From NCBI RefSeq assembly GCF_000732195.1, contig NZ_JNNU01000004.1, positions 186,001 to 250,000 on the forward strand: a DNA stretch of 64,000 bases, read 5' to 3'. Below, piece after piece: positions 9,199-21,188 of this stretch. The position numbers and the translations under genes were made by a program. The notes below the pieces were generated by a model. That model did no database searches. It was not told the DNA's origin and saw nothing but the letters and a program-made list of their open reading frames with translations. Every line of letters begins with the position of its first letter. Positions within the stretch are counted from its first letter, which is position 1. Origin of the DNA: Neorhizobium vignae. GTDB lineage: Bacteria > Pseudomonadota > Alphaproteobacteria > Rhizobiales > Rhizobiaceae.

Positions 9199-10206
9199 AT
9201 GACCGACGCCCTGACCGGCCATTTCGACATCGCCATCCTGCTGCCCTGTTACAACGAAGCGATGACCATCGCCGGCGTGGTGCGCGGCTTCCGGGAGGCG
9301 CTGCCGGGTGCCCGGATCTTTGTCTACGACAACAATTCCACGGATGGCACAGCCCTCCAGGCCATGCTGGCGGGTGCCCTGGTGATGCGCGAGCGCCGGC
9401 AGGGCAAGGGCCATGTGGTGCGCCGCATGTTCGCCGACATCGAGGCGGACGTCTACATCATGGCCGACGGCGACGGCACCTATGCTCCCCACGATGCGGA
9501 AGAACTGGTCCGCACCCTGCTCACCGAGCGCGCCGACATGGTGGTCGGCACCCGCCGCGGGGTGCATGCGGATGCGGGGCGGCAAGGTCATGCGGCCGGC
9601 AACCGGCTGTTCAACTTCCTCTACCGGACGATGTTCGCTTCCGACTTCACCGACATCTTCTCCGGTTACCGCGCCTTCTCGCGCCGTTTCGTCAAGAGCT
9701 TTCCGGCCGTCTCCGGCGGCTTCGAGATCGAGACCGAGATGTCGGTGCATGCCTCGCTGCTGAAGCTGCCGGTCTGCGAGATCGAACTCGACTACGGAAG
9801 GCGCCCCGAAGGCTCGCATTCCAAGCTCTCGACCTTCAAGGACGGCGCCAGGATCCTTTGGATGTTCGCCATGCTGATGAAGGAGACGCGGCCGTTCGCC
9901 TTTTTCGGGCTGATCAGCGGCGCCTTCATGGCGGCAAGCCTGGTCTTCATGGCCCCCGTCCTCGTCGCCTATTTCCAGACCGGCCTCGTGGAGCGTATGC
10001 CCACCTGGGTCTTCTCGCTGGTGCTGATGCTGGTGTCGCTCTTAATCTTCACCGCCGGGCTGATCCTCGATTCCGTGTCCCGCGCCCGCGCCGAACAGCT
10101 CCGCATCCACTATATGAGCCTGCCGGCCAGCGCCCATGTGGCCGGTCCCGCGCAGGCGCCCGCCAAGCCCGCCAAGCCCGAACGGCGCAGGACCAAAGCG
10201 GCATGA
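9199..10206 (+). CDS. GT2 family glycosyltransferase, polyprenol-phosphate sugar synthase-like
   Basis: 335 residues. GT-A fold: ILLPCYNEAMTIAGVV, FVYDNNSTDGT and MADGDGTYAPHDAE, where the Asp-x-Asp binds the nucleotide sugar's metal. Two C-terminal membrane helices (about residues 230-290) resemble DPM1/GtrB/ArnC proteins, which load a sugar onto dolichyl or undecaprenyl phosphate at the inner face of the membrane. I chose ATG 9199 (GAGTG upstream) over GTG 9181. Its TGA overlaps the next gene's ATG (ATGA), so at least these two are coupled. Confidence 0.88.
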   Translation: MTDALTGHFDIAILLPCYNEAMTIAGVVRGFREALPGARIFVYDNNSTDGTALQAMLAGALVMRERRQGKGHVVRRMFADIEADVYIMADGDGTYAPHDAEELVRTLLTERADMVVGTRRGVHADAGRQGHAAGNRLFNFLYRTMFASDFTDIFSGYRAFSRRFVKSFPAVSGGFEIETEMSVHASLLKLPVCEIELDYGRRPEGSHSKLSTFKDGARILWMFAMLMKETRPFAFFGLISGAFMAASLVFMAPVLVAYFQTGLVERMPTWVFSLVLMLVSLLIFTAGLILDSVSRARAEQLRIHYMSLPASAHVAGPAQAPAKPAKPERRRTKAA

Positions 10207-10901
10207 ACCGGGAAACCACCAATCGCATCCGCTTTGTCATCGAGGACCTGCTGCCGCCGATCCTGCGGGATTCGCCGCTTTTCCTCTGGCTCGCCAAGCG
10301 CGTCTGGGGCGACCATATCAGCCACCTCGCCCGCTTTCGCGAGCGGGCGCCTTTCCTGACCGCGGAGGAATATGCGGACCTCTACCGCAACCATCCGCGC
10401 GTCCATGAAGGCACGGATAATTCGGCGGCCTGCATCCGGCGCATCAATTCCATGATCACCGGGACAAGCGTCTGCGACGTCGGTTGCGGCACGGGCGCGC
10501 TGCTCACCCATATCCGCGCCGCCCATCCCGAACTCAAGCGTCTCGTCGGCGTCGATTTCGTCGTCGAAGATGCGGCCGCCATCGAAGGCGTCGAATACGT
10601 GGCGGCCAAGATCGAAGACCTGCCGTTTGCCGACGGCGAATTCGACACGGTGGTCTGCACCCATGTGATCGAGCATGTGCTGGAATATCAGAAGGCGATT
10701 GCGGAACTGCGGAGGATCGCGAAAAGACGGCTGATCATCGTCGTGCCGCGCGAACGGGAATCCCGCTACACGTTCAACCCGCATTTCAACTTCTTCGCCT
10801 ACCCGCATTCCTTCCTGCGCGCCGCGCATCCGGTGCCGGACGTCTATGTCTGCGAGGATATCGGCCGCGACATCTTCTACAGCGAAGACCGGCCGGGCTG
10901 A
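10203..10901 (+). CDS. Class I SAM-dependent methyltransferase
   Basis: 232 residues, overlapping the GT2 gene by 4 bp. Motif I CDVGCGTGALLTHI is at about residues 92-105, the acidic end of beta-2 is VGVDFV, and motif IV is DTVVCTHVIEHVLE near 158. This is the Methyltransf_11 pattern. Lying between a polyprenol-sugar synthase and two small flippase-like proteins, it may methylate a sugar or lipid intermediate; that is inference from position only. Confidence 0.85.
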   Translation: MNRETTNRIRFVIEDLLPPILRDSPLFLWLAKRVWGDHISHLARFRERAPFLTAEEYADLYRNHPRVHEGTDNSAACIRRINSMITGTSVCDVGCGTGALLTHIRAAHPELKRLVGVDFVVEDAAAIEGVEYVAAKIEDLPFADGEFDTVVCTHVIEHVLEYQKAIAELRRIAKRRLIIVVPRERESRYTFNPHFNFFAYPHSFLRAAHPVPDVYVCEDIGRDIFYSEDRPG

Positions 10902-10910
10902 GGATATCGC

Positions 10911-11273
10911 ATGTTCGCCTCGCTTTCCCCCATCACCTGGCTCGGGCTTCTCGGAACGCCCCTGCTGATCGCCATGGGGCAGGTTCTGTTCAAGATGACC
11001 AGCTCCACCGCCGGAGACTTCTCGCTGCGCGGGCTCGCGGCGCTCGCCGCCAATCCGGTGCTGATCGCGGCGCTGGCGCTTTACGGATTCGGCACGATCG
11101 TCTGGATCTATGTGCTGAAATCCGTGCCGCTGACGCTCGCCTATTCCTTCATGGGGCTGACGTTCTGCTTCGTGCCGCTGCTGGCGCAACTGTTCTTCGG
11201 CGAGCCGCTGACGTTTCGATATGCGCTCGGGACCGCGCTGATCTTTGCCGGTCTGCTGGCGATCAACGGCTGA
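10911..11273 (+). CDS. EmrE/EamA-like small four-helix membrane protein, possible lipid-sugar flippase
   Basis: 120 residues with four hydrophobic helices (about 8-28, 38-60, 68-88, 95-118), the size and layout of SMR/ArnE-ArnF proteins. SMR-like pairs flip polyprenyl-phosphate-linked sugars in lipid A modification. It sits 9 bp after the methyltransferase. The position next to a GtrA-like gene suggests a role in the same transport step, not drug efflux. Confidence 0.75.
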   Translation: MFASLSPITWLGLLGTPLLIAMGQVLFKMTSSTAGDFSLRGLAALAANPVLIAALALYGFGTIVWIYVLKSVPLTLAYSFMGLTFCFVPLLAQLFFGEPLTFRYALGTALIFAGLLAING

Positions 11274-11280
11274 CGGCGCG

Positions 11281-11646
11281 ATGACCAGCCGCGCCCGGTT
11301 TGCCATTCTCCTCGCGCTGCTGGTCTTCATCGATGCGCTGTTGCTGCAGCTGCTGACCACGGCGACCGAGGCCGGCACGCTGATAGACCGGCTGATATCG
11401 CTCGGCGCGGGCCTCGTTGCCGCGCCGATCCTGCACAGGATCGTTCCCGCGGCCCGGGGCCAAGTACGCCAGCCGGGTTTCTGGCCGCTCGTTGCAGTCG
11501 GCCTTGCCCTCAATTACGGGATTTTTGCAGTATTGGCTTCGCGCGCGCCGCACGTGCAGCCGCTCGTGCATCTCGGCTTTTCCTGGGCCTGCACACTCAT
11601 CTTCGGTGGCTACGGCCTATATCGCATCCGCCGCTGGCAGAACTAG
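11281..11646 (+). CDS. GtrA-like small membrane protein
   Basis: 121 residues, four hydrophobic helices, C-terminal segment [13 protein letters not shown] resembling the end of GtrA proteins, which are thought to flip undecaprenyl-phosphate glucose. The start is ATG 11281, 7 bp after the preceding stop; a longer frame from GTG 11245 overlaps the EmrE-like gene and lacks a ribosome site. Its TAG overlaps the TAG of the convergent oxidoreductase in the palindrome CTAG. Confidence 0.7.
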   Translation: MTSRARFAILLALLVFIDALLLQLLTTATEAGTLIDRLISLGAGLVAAPILHRIVPAARGQVRQPGFWPLVAVGLALNYGIFAVLASRAPHVQPLVHLGFSWACTLIFGGYGLYRIRRWQN

Positions 11647-12629
11647 ACCTTTTCCCAGCCGTCGTGGCCGCCGGCGCGATAGATCGCGTCGATGAACTTC
11701 TGGTTGGCCAGCGAATTCTCCAGCGTCACGACTTCGACCGGTTCGCCCTTGGCAGCCTTTGCAAAGGCCTCCGCCTGGCGCTTGTATTGCCGGCTGTCCG
11801 GGAAGCGGAAGATCTGCGACACCGCGTGGTTCTGGTTGGTGAGCTCGATTTCCTCGGCGCCCCAGCGGCCGGCATTGAAGGGCGACTTGACCTCGATATA
11901 GCCCTCGGTGCCGTGGAAGACCATCAGCTGGCGGGCGGCCATCTGGGTCGCGATATAGAAGGTCATCTCGAACGAACCGAAATCCGCCTTGACGCTGGAA
12001 TAGATATCCGTGCCGAAACCGGGATCGCGCTCTACGCGCGCCTGCACCCGCTGCGGCTCCTGGCCGGTCACGAAACGTGTGGTGATCGTCGGATAGACGC
12101 CGATATCCGGCAGGGCGCCGCCGCCGAGTTCCGGGATGTTGCGCATGTTGGACGGATCGCGGTTGAAATAGCTGAACGAGCCTTGCACGTGCTTCAGCTC
12201 GCCGATCGCCTTTTGGCTCAGGAGTTCGCGCACCTTCAGCCACACTGGTGCGTAAGTGACCATGAACGCTTCGCAGATCAGCTTGCCGGTGCGGTCGCGC
12301 ACCTTGATCAGCTCTTCGATCTCGCTCGCCTTGATCGCTATCGGCTTTTCGGACAGCACGTGCTTGCCGGCTTCGGCAGCCTTGATCGACCATTCGACAT
12401 GCTGGCTGGACGGCAGGGGAATGTAGACGGCGTCGATGACGTCGGAGGCCAGCATCTCGTCGTAGGAACCGAAGGCATGCGGGGCGCCGAAACGGTCGGC
12501 GAGCGCCCGCGCCTTGGCGAGATCGCGGCTGGCAAAGGCGGTAACGACGCAGTTTTCCGCGTCCTGGATCGCCGGCACCACCTGTTCATGACCGATTCTG
12601 GCAGTCGACAGGATTCCGAAACGCAGCAT
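11643..12629 (-). CDS. Gfo/Idh/MocA family oxidoreductase
   Basis: 328 residues. The N-terminal Rossmann domain begins [13 protein letters not shown] and the family motif [14 protein letters not shown] lies at about 93-106, with the catalytic Lys in EKP. The [12 protein letters not shown] segment near 172 is the usual substrate-side loop. These NAD(P)-dependent enzymes act on sugars, inositols or dihydrodiols. The ATG at 12629 has AGGGAGG 6 nt upstream; an upstream in-frame extension to 12659 does not. Substrate unknown; the neighbouring sugar cassette is on the other strand. Confidence 0.88.
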   Translation of the reverse strand: MLRFGILSTARIGHEQVVPAIQDAENCVVTAFASRDLAKARALADRFGAPHAFGSYDEMLASDVIDAVYIPLPSSQHVEWSIKAAEAGKHVLSEKPIAIKASEIEELIKVRDRTGKLICEAFMVTYAPVWLKVRELLSQKAIGELKHVQGSFSYFNRDPSNMRNIPELGGGALPDIGVYPTITTRFVTGQEPQRVQARVERDPGFGTDIYSSVKADFGSFEMTFYIATQMAARQLMVFHGTEGYIEVKSPFNAGRWGAEEIELTNQNHAVSQIFRFPDSRQYKRQAEAFAKAAKGEPVEVVTLENSLANQKFIDAIYRAGGHDGWEKV

Positions 12630-12820
12630 GTGAGCCTCCCTATGGCATTGTTGCCGCACCTTATTGGCCTACCACGGACCGCGCAACGGCCCGCCGGATG
12701 CAGCGCTTGAAAAAGTGATCGTCCGCCCAAAATAGGGACTGGTCGGCGGCGGAACATCGGCTAATCTCGGGCTCCTTTCCCAGGCTCAGCCACTCACTTA
12801 AAAAATTTTGGAGGAATATC

Positions 12821-14828
<2,008 letters not shown>

Positions 14829-14864
14829 GTTTGCCCTTGCTAACGCAACCTTGGATTTCCATCT

Positions 14865-14896
14865 TCCCGTGTTAGCATGATGAAGCTAACACGGGA
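14865..14896 (+). promoter_or_regulatory. Perfect 12-bp hairpin running into the ribosome binding site of the next gene
   Basis: TCCCGTGTTAGC and GCTAACACGGGA are perfect complements around an 8-nt loop. The 3' arm ends inside GGGAGGAG, the Shine-Dalgarno of the gene at 14905. In RNA the stem would hide part of the site. It could equally be a repressor operator, or the terminator of the upstream reductase, though no T-run follows. Confidence 0.55.
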
Positions 14897-14904
14897 GGAG
14901 ATCG

Positions 14905-15264
14905 ATGTCCGAGGAACGGGCCGTTCAGGCCGTGATCCATCTCTATGTGGACGGAATGACATTTGCGCATGAGGCTGCGCTTCGGAAGGCGTTTCATCCG
15001 AAGGCGTGCATCATCGGCAATTACGATGGGGCGGTCGAGTGGCTGTCGCTTGACGATTTCATCGGGGCGGTCACCTCTGAAGGTGCAGCCCCCGCCGGCA
15101 CGCAGCCGCTGATCCAGATCGAAACGCTCGACGTGACCGGCGATGCCGCGACCGTCAAGGTCGTCGACCAGTTCGCCGGCATGCGGTTTTCGGATTACCT
15201 CTCGCTGCTGAAGATCGACGGCCGCTGGGTGATCGTCAACAAGCTCTATTACCTGCATTCCTGA
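14905..15264 (+). CDS. Nuclear transport factor 2-like / putative lumazine-binding protein
   Basis: 119 residues of the SnoaL/NTF2-like fold. Typical pattern: VIHLYVDGMTFAHEAALRKAF at the start, then HPKACIIG, and the C-terminal DYLSLLKIDGRWVIVNKLY. Many members are small cone-shaped binding proteins or isomerases of unknown substrate. The gene stands alone behind a hairpin that overlaps its ribosome site and is convergent with the M15-like gene, 15 bp apart. Confidence 0.8.
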   Translation: MSEERAVQAVIHLYVDGMTFAHEAALRKAFHPKACIIGNYDGAVEWLSLDDFIGAVTSEGAAPAGTQPLIQIETLDVTGDAATVKVVDQFAGMRFSDYLSLLKIDGRWVIVNKLYYLHS

Positions 15265-15279
15265 ACCGTTAGCCATTGC

Positions 15280-15897
15280 TTACCGTTCAAGCGCTGGAAA
15301 CCCGATGTAGTGCTCGGAATGATCGCCTTCGTTGTTGGGCATGCCGATCTTGGTGAGCACGCCGCGCGGCTCGGCGAAACTGCGGATTCGGCGGGCGGGC
15401 TTCTCATGCCACTGGATGTTCATGGCCCAGAGTTTCGGGAAAACCATGATGGAGCTGTAGGGCAGATGATCGTGGATCCACCAGGCCATTTTCTGCCAAT
15501 CGCCCTCGTCCTGATAGTTGTCGATCAGCCACGGGAAGACGACGCAAGCGGTGGCGCCCATGAAACCCTTGGCATCGCGCCGATCCCAGATATGGTCTGC
15601 CGCCGTGTTGGCATTGGAGGAGCAGTTGAGGTTGTTGCGGTTGCCGAATTCGTTGACCTTGGCGCAACGATAACCGGAGCGCAGGTGCAGCCGCCCGAAG
15701 GTCGCCTGCAGCGGCTCCAGCAGCTCTTCGCAGAGGTGCCGACCAGCTTCGATTGCCAGGTCCGGGTCTTCCGGCATGTTCGGGATGGCGTAGAAATTGG
15801 CGATCTCCGAAAACAGGAAATCGCGGAAGAAGAAATTCTTCGACAGCCGCACCCGGCCGAGTTCCTCGAGCCCCTTCATCGATCCCGGTGTGCGCAT
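15280..15897 (-). CDS. Peptidase M15-like protein
   Basis: 205 residues from ATG 15897, preceded by GGAGGAACG; an upstream extension to 15930 lacks a site. A zinc-carboxypeptidase-like arrangement is visible: LRSGYRC near residue 90, then NTAADHIWD, close to the SGYRS...H...D layout of M15 D-Ala-D-Ala peptidases. Several Cys and Trp residues are unusual for that family. There is no clear signal peptide. I read it as an M15-fold member common in rhizobia; activity is uncertain. Confidence 0.6.
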   Translation of the reverse strand: MRTPGSMKGLEELGRVRLSKNFFFRDFLFSEIANFYAIPNMPEDPDLAIEAGRHLCEELLEPLQATFGRLHLRSGYRCAKVNEFGNRNNLNCSSNANTAADHIWDRRDAKGFMGATACVVFPWLIDNYQDEGDWQKMAWWIHDHLPYSSIMVFPKLWAMNIQWHEKPARRIRSFAEPRGVLTKIGMPNNEGDHSEHYIGFPALER

Positions 15898-15974
15898 CGT
15901 TCCTCCAACAAAAAGCCCGCCCCACATCATCCGTGAGGCAGGCTATCTTTCGGAGGTGATTCCGGCCACCCGTT

Positions 15975-18398
15975 TCAGGCGCGCAAAGTGCCGCCAGTGG
16001 TCTTCTCGACATTGGCGACGATCTTGCCGGTCAGAGTGTCGAAATCCTCGTCGGTCAGCGTGCGCTCGACCGGCTGGATCAGCACTTCGATCGCCACCGA
16101 CTTCCTGCCTTCGCCGAGCGACGCGCCCTCGAACACGTCGAAGACGTTGACGCCGGTGATCAGCTTGCGGTCGGCGGTCACCGCCGCCTTGACGATCGCG
16201 CCGGCTTCCACATCGCTCGAAACCACGAAAGCGAAGTCGCGCTTGACCACCTGGAAGGGTGAAAGCTCCAGCGGCGGCTTGGTGCGCGTCGCCTTCTTCT
16301 TCGGCTCGGGCATGGCATCGAGGAAGACCTCGAAACCGCAGAGCGCGCCGGAAACGTCCAGGGCGCCCAGCGTCTTCGGGTGGAACTCGCCGAAATAACC
16401 GAGGACGACTTTCGGACCCATCTTGATCGTGCCGGAGCGGCCCGGATGATACCATTCCGGGGCGCCCTTCTCGATCTGCACATTGCCCATCGGCAGGCCG
16501 CAGGCTTCGAGCACCGCCAGCGCATCGGCCTTGGCGTCGAAGACATCGACCGGCTTGCCGCCGCCCTTGGCGTTGTTCGACCAGAGACGGCCGGTGCCGT
16601 TGATGGAAGCCGTGCCACGGCGGATGCCGCCGGCGACGCGGCGCTGGCCTTCCGGCCTGTCGTTTTCGTAGGTGCCGGAGACTTCGAAGATCGCCACGTC
16701 ACCATAGCCCTTGTCGGCATTGCGCTGCGCTGCCGAAAGCAGGCCCGGCAGCAGCGACGGCCGCATGTCGGACATGTCTGATGCAATCGGGTTGGCGAGC
16801 TTCAGTGCCCGGGCGCCGCCGCCGAAGAGCTTTGCCTGGTCTTCCGGAATGAACGACCAGGTGACCGCTTCCAGCATGCCGCGCGAGGCAAGCGCCCGCT
16901 TGGCGGTGCGGGTGCGGATCTGCAGGGTCGTCAGGATCTTGCCATTGACGCTCGACAGTTTCTCGATCGGCTCCGGCTTGATCTGGTCGACGCCATGGAT
17001 GCGCATGACCTCTTCGACGAGATCGGCCTTGCCGTCGACATCCGGCCGCCAGGACGGAACGGTCACAGAGACGCGGTCGCCGGAACCCTCAACGACGAAG
17101 CCGAGGCGCGTCAGGATATGGCGGCTTTCCTCGGTCGAGACTTCGAGGCCGGTGAGACGCTTCACTTCCGAATAGGGGAAATCGACGACCTTCGGCTGAT
17201 AACCTTTGTAACCGACGACTTTCGCTTGCGCGGCCACGCCGCCGCAGAGTTCCAGCACCAGCTGGGTGGTGCGATCGAGGCCGGGAACCATGTATTCCGG
17301 ATCGACGCCGCGCTCGAACCGATAGCGAGCATCGGTGATGATGCCGAGCGAACGGCCGGACTTGGCGATGTTGATCGGATCCCACAGAGCCGATTCGATC
17401 AGCACGTCGACGGTATTTTCGTCGCAGCCTGAATGTTCGCCACCCATGATGCCGCCGATCGACTCGACGCCATTGTCGTCTGATATGACGACGTTATTGG
17501 GGTTCAGCTTGTATTCGCGGGTATCGAGCGCCAGCACCGTCTCGCCGTCCAATGCGCGCCGCACCGTCAGGTCGCCCTTCACCTTCGCGGCGTCGAAGAC
17601 GTGCATCGGCCGGCCGTGGTCGAAGGTCATGAAATTGGTGATGTCGACCAGCGCGTTGATCGGGCGAAGACCGATCGCTTTCAGCCGCTGCTGCATCCAG
17701 AGCGGGCTCGGCCCGTTCCTGACGCCGCGCACGAGGCGCAGACCGAAACCGGGGCAGAGCCGCTCGTCGTCGAGCACGATCTTGAGGCCGACCGAGGTCT
17801 CGCCTTCGGTCCTGAAGTCCGGCTTTGCCTGCGGCTTCAGCGAGCCGAGGCCCGACGCCGCCAGATCGCGGGCGATGCCGTGGATCGAGGTGCAGTCCGG
17901 ACGGTTCGGCGTCAGGTTGATCTCGATGACCGGATCGTCGAGGCCGGCATAGGAAGCGAACGGGCTGCCGACCGGCGCATCCTCGGGCAGATCGATGATG
18001 CCGTCGTGATTGTCCGACATGTCGAGCTCTTTTTCCGAGCACATCATGCCATGGCTTTCGACGCCGCGGATATTGCCGACGGCCAACGTCACGTCGATCC
18101 CCGGAACGTAAGTACCGGGTTTCGCAAACGCGCCGACCAGGCCGGCGCGCGCGTTCGGCGCACCGCAGACGACCTGCACCGGCTTGCCGTCGCCGGCATC
18201 GACCATCAGCACCTTGAGGCGGTCCGCAGACGGGTGCTTTTCGGCAGAGAGGACCCTGGCGATGACGAACGGCTTGTAGGCCGCCTTGTCATCGACATCC
18301 TCGACCTCAAGCCCGATCGCCGTCAGGCGCTCGCAGATCTCATTGAGGGTCGCATCCGTTTCCAGATGATCCTTCAGCCAGGAGAGTGTGAATTTCAT
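15975..18398 (-). CDS. pheT: Phenylalanyl-tRNA synthetase beta subunit
   Basis: 807 residues, standard length. The N-terminal tRNA-binding OB domain holds [19 protein letters not shown] near residue 75. The B3/B4 editing domain, the B5 DNA-binding-like domain, the catalytic-like core (ERGVDPEYM...) and the C-terminal ferredoxin-like anticodon-binding domain ([15 protein letters not shown]) follow in order. With PheS it forms the alpha2-beta2 enzyme charging tRNA(Phe). It starts 13 bp after the pheS stop, in the same operon. Confidence 0.98.
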   Translation of the reverse strand: MKFTLSWLKDHLETDATLNEICERLTAIGLEVEDVDDKAAYKPFVIARVLSAEKHPSADRLKVLMVDAGDGKPVQVVCGAPNARAGLVGAFAKPGTYVPGIDVTLAVGNIRGVESHGMMCSEKELDMSDNHDGIIDLPEDAPVGSPFASYAGLDDPVIEINLTPNRPDCTSIHGIARDLAASGLGSLKPQAKPDFRTEGETSVGLKIVLDDERLCPGFGLRLVRGVRNGPSPLWMQQRLKAIGLRPINALVDITNFMTFDHGRPMHVFDAAKVKGDLTVRRALDGETVLALDTREYKLNPNNVVISDDNGVESIGGIMGGEHSGCDENTVDVLIESALWDPINIAKSGRSLGIITDARYRFERGVDPEYMVPGLDRTTQLVLELCGGVAAQAKVVGYKGYQPKVVDFPYSEVKRLTGLEVSTEESRHILTRLGFVVEGSGDRVSVTVPSWRPDVDGKADLVEEVMRIHGVDQIKPEPIEKLSSVNGKILTTLQIRTRTAKRALASRGMLEAVTWSFIPEDQAKLFGGGARALKLANPIASDMSDMRPSLLPGLLSAAQRNADKGYGDVAIFEVSGTYENDRPEGQRRVAGGIRRGTASINGTGRLWSNNAKGGGKPVDVFDAKADALAVLEACGLPMGNVQIEKGAPEWYHPGRSGTIKMGPKVVLGYFGEFHPKTLGALDVSGALCGFEVFLDAMPEPKKKATRTKPPLELSPFQVVKRDFAFVVSSDVEAGAIVKAAVTADRKLITGVNVFDVFEGASLGEGRKSVAIEVLIQPVERTLTDEDFDTLTGKIVANVEKTTGGTLRA

Positions 18399-18411
18399 TG
18401 TCGTTTCTCCC

Positions 18412-19494
18412 TTACGCGCTCAACCCGCCGAACAGCGTCGGCATGTCGAGCGGGCGGAAACCGTAGTGGTTCATCCAGCGGACGTCGGCGTTGAAGAAGT
18501 CGCGCAGGTCCGGCATGCCGTATTTCAGCATGGCGATGCGGTCCAGCCCCATGCCCCAGGCAAAACCCTGGAACTCGTCCGGGTCGAGCCCGCCGGCGCG
18601 CAGCACGTTCGGGTGCACCATGCCGCAGCCCAAAATTTCCATCCAGTCGGTGCCCTCGCCGAACTTGACGATCGGGCCGGAACGGTCGCACTGGATGTCC
18701 ACTTCGAAGCTCGGTTCGGTGAACGGGAAGAAGGACGGGCGGAAGCGCATGGTGACGCTGTCGACCTCGAAGAAGGCCTTGCAGAACTCCTCGAGGATCC
18801 AGCGCATGTTGCCGACATGCGACTTGCGGTCGACGACCAGGCCTTCGACCTGGTGGAACATCGGCGAATGGGTCGCGTCGCTGTCCTGGCGATAGGTCTT
18901 GCCCGGAATGATGATGCGGATCGGCGGCTTCTGCGATTCCATGGTGCGGACCTGCACCGGCGAGGTGTGGGTGCGCAGGACCTTGCGCTCGCCATTCTCG
19001 TCCGGCTGGAAGAAGAAGGTGTCGTGCATCTCGCGGGCCGGGTGGCCTTCGGGGAAGTTGAGCGCCGTGAAATTGTAGTAGTCGGTCTCGACGTCCGGAC
19101 CTTCGGCGATCGAGAAGCCCATGTCGCCGAAGATGGCGGTGATCTCGTCGACGATCTGGCTGATCGGATGGATGCGGCCGCGCTCGGCGGGCGAGGAGCG
19201 CACCGGCAGCGAGACGTCGACTGTCTCGGCCTTGAGGCGCGCCTCGATCGCCGCGTCCTTCAGCACTGTCTTGCGCTCGGTGATCGCGTCGGTGATCTCG
19301 TTCTTCAGCGCGTTGATCGCCGCGCCACGGGTCTGGCGCTCTTCCGCCGACATCGAGCCCAGCGTCTTCAAGAGCTCGGAGACGGAGCCCTTCTTGCCAA
19401 GCGCGCCGACGCGCACGGCCTCGATCGCCGCCTCGTCACCGGCGGCGGCGATTTCCGCTAGAAGCGAAGTTTTCAGGTTTTCCAGATCGGACAT
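18412..19494 (-). CDS. pheS: Phenylalanyl-tRNA synthetase alpha subunit
   Basis: 360 residues. N-terminal coiled coil ([20 protein letters not shown]), then class II motifs: motif 2 region [20 protein letters not shown] and motif 3 [14 protein letters not shown] near residue 320. I start at ATG 19494 with GGAAGAA upstream; the frame is open to 19728 but crosses an intrinsic terminator. The Ala of the Phe-binding pocket lies in the motif 3 strand (FAWG). Confidence 0.97.
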   Translation of the reverse strand: MSDLENLKTSLLAEIAAAGDEAAIEAVRVGALGKKGSVSELLKTLGSMSAEERQTRGAAINALKNEITDAITERKTVLKDAAIEARLKAETVDVSLPVRSSPAERGRIHPISQIVDEITAIFGDMGFSIAEGPDVETDYYNFTALNFPEGHPAREMHDTFFFQPDENGERKVLRTHTSPVQVRTMESQKPPIRIIIPGKTYRQDSDATHSPMFHQVEGLVVDRKSHVGNMRWILEEFCKAFFEVDSVTMRFRPSFFPFTEPSFEVDIQCDRSGPIVKFGEGTDWMEILGCGMVHPNVLRAGGLDPDEFQGFAWGMGLDRIAMLKYGMPDLRDFFNADVRWMNHYGFRPLDMPTLFGGLSA

Positions 19495-19552
19495 GATTTC
19501 TTCCGTTTGATGCTCGGCGAGGTGGATTGCGAGGACGTGACGGGCAAAAGAA

Positions 19553-19584
19553 AAACCCGCGCCAGCCGTAACCAGCGCGGGTTT
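19553..19584 (-). terminator. Intrinsic terminator between rplT and pheS
   Basis: AAACCCGCGC pairs with GCGCGGGTTT around a 12-nt loop. Read on the minus strand it is followed by TTTTTCTTTT, the right order to end rplT transcripts. It also lies in the pheS leader, so partial readthrough control of pheST is possible. I found no Phe-rich leader peptide with a start codon. Confidence 0.8.
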
Positions 19585-19624
19585 CCCAAAATCAGTAGAG
19601 CTAATTAAGCTTGGGAAGCGCTGG

Positions 19625-20029
19625 TTAACGAACCGCGCTTTCAAACTCGTTGGTGGTGCCGGCTTCCTTGAGGTAATCAAGAGCCTTCTTGGCAGCAGCA
19701 ACCAGAGCACCGAATGCTTCCGGCTCATGGATTGCCATGTCGGAGAGAACCTTGCGGTCGACTTCGATGCCGGCCTTGTTGAGGCCGTCGATGAAGCGGC
19801 CGTAGGTCAGGCCGGATTCGCGGACGGCAGCGTTGATACGCTGGATCCACAGGGCGCGGAAATTGCGCTTCTTGACGCGACGGTCGCGCGTGGCGAACTG
19901 ACGCGAACGATCGACGGCAGCCTTGGCGGCCCGGATCGTATTCTTGCGGCGGCCGTAGAAGCCCTTGGCTGCCTTCAAAGTCTTGGTGTGCTTGGCGCGG
20001 GAAGTGACGCCCCGTTTTACGCGTGCCAT
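19625..20029 (-). CDS. rplT: 50S ribosomal protein L20
   Basis: 134 residues (alphaproteobacterial length). [33 protein letters not shown] is the L20 N-terminal rRNA-binding extension, seen in part here as [18 protein letters not shown]20 binds 23S rRNA early in assembly and in some bacteria represses its own operon. Third gene of infC-rpmI-rplT. Confidence 0.98.
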   Translation of the reverse strand: MARVKRGVTSRAKHTKTLKAAKGFYGRRKNTIRAAKAAVDRSRQFATRDRRVKKRNFRALWIQRINAAVRESGLTYGRFIDGLNKAGIEVDRKVLSDMAIHEPEAFGALVAAAKKALDYLKEAGTTNEFESAVR

Positions 20030-20069
20030 GTCATGATCTCCTTAACTGATCCAAAAGTGACGAGGGGTC

Positions 20070-20273
20070 TCAGAGACCATTCGGCAGGTAGTTCTTGATA
20101 ACCTTCTTGCCATCGGGTTCGGCAAGGACCATCGTTCCGCGTGCATCGCGGATGAACTTGTTGGACCGCTTGATCATGCCGTGGCGCTTGCCAGCGGCGG
20201 CTGCAACGACTTTGCCGGTCGCGGTGATCTTGAACCGCTTCTTGGCAGCCGATTTCGTCTTCATCTTGGGCAT
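20070..20273 (-). CDS. rpmI: 50S ribosomal protein L35
   Basis: 67 residues starting [20 protein letters not shown] and ending in the conserved [11 protein letters not shown]. The frame continues upstream to 20399, but the L35 start is fixed by the family. It lies 40 bp before rplT. Confidence 0.97.
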   Translation of the reverse strand: MPKMKTKSAAKKRFKITATGKVVAAAAGKRHGMIKRSNKFIRDARGTMVLAEPDGKKVIKNYLPNGL

Positions 20274-20469
20274 TTTGCTACTCCAGTTTTGTATCGAAAC
20301 CACAGACGATGCTGGTTTCAAGCATTTAGAACAGCCACGGCATGCCCTGCCGGACCGTTCGGAACGCGCGCTTATAACCGCAGTCGGTCGAAAGCGCAAT
20401 GGGAAAGAAAAACGCGGTAAAAGCCCGGCCGAAATGCCGGCTGATCCGCTAAAAGCAGATGGTGGGCGC

Positions 20470-21006
20470 TTATTTCGGCGCCAGCACCATCATCATCTGG
20501 CGGCCTTCAAGCTTCGGCTCGGCTTCCACCTTGGCTATTTCCGTGGTGTCGTCCTTCACCTGAAGCAGGAGCTTCATGCCAAGTTCCTGGTGGGCCATTT
20601 CGCGGCCGCGGAACTTCAGCGTCACCTTGACCTTGTCGCCCTCTTCAAAGAAGCGGTTCATCGCCTTCATCTTCACGTCATAGTCATGCGTGTCGATGTT
20701 GGGGCGCATCTTGATTTCTTTGATTTCGACGATCTTCTGCTTCTTGCGGGCTTCTGCCGCTTTCTTCTGGTTCGCATATTTCAGCTTGCCCAGGTCGAGG
20801 ATCTTGCACACTGGCGGCTCGGTGTTCGGCGAGATCTCGACGAGATCGAGGCCGGCGTCCTCAGCCATCTTGAGAGCCTGCTCGGTCGGAACGATACCAA
20901 GGTTCAGGCCTTCGGCATCGATAAGCTGGACCTTGGGAATGCGAATTTCCCGGTTGGAGCGCGGCCCGTCCTTAACAGGGGCATCGGTTTTGAATGGTCT
21001 GCGGAT
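20470..21006 (-). CDS. infC: Translation initiation factor IF-3, apparent ATC start codon
   Basis: 178 residues. The first ATG in frame (20868) would cut off the N-terminal domain. Reading upstream gives a conserved IF-3 N-domain ([19 protein letters not shown], then [20 protein letters not shown]) with no ATG, GTG or TTG. The family's Met position coincides with ATC at 21006-21004, and AGGAG lies 9 nt upstream. IF-3 normally rejects non-standard starts, and E. coli infC uses ATT for self-control, so ATC fits the same feedback. ACG 21012 is a weaker alternative. A 196-bp gap separates it from rpmI. Confidence 0.93.
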   Translation of the reverse strand: MRRPFKTDAPVKDGPRSNREIRIPKVQLIDAEGLNLGIVPTEQALKMAEDAGLDLVEISPNTEPPVCKILDLGKLKYANQKKAAEARKKQKIVEIKEIKMRPNIDTHDYDVKMKAMNRFFEEGDKVKVTLKFRGREMAHQELGMKLLLQVKDDTTEIAKVEAEPKLEGRQMMMVLAPK

Positions 21007-21188
21007 GGTCGTATTCTCCTAGATTGTTTCGGCACCGCAGCGACACATCGAGAGCGTCCGGCTTGCGGCCGACGGCAATGTCGTGATCGCTACGGCGAAG
21101 TCAATAGCATAGCCGCGCGAAAAAATCACCTGCTGTCCTACGCCTAAGAATCTGTTTTATAGGCGCGGCAAAACCTCAGGATTCCAAC

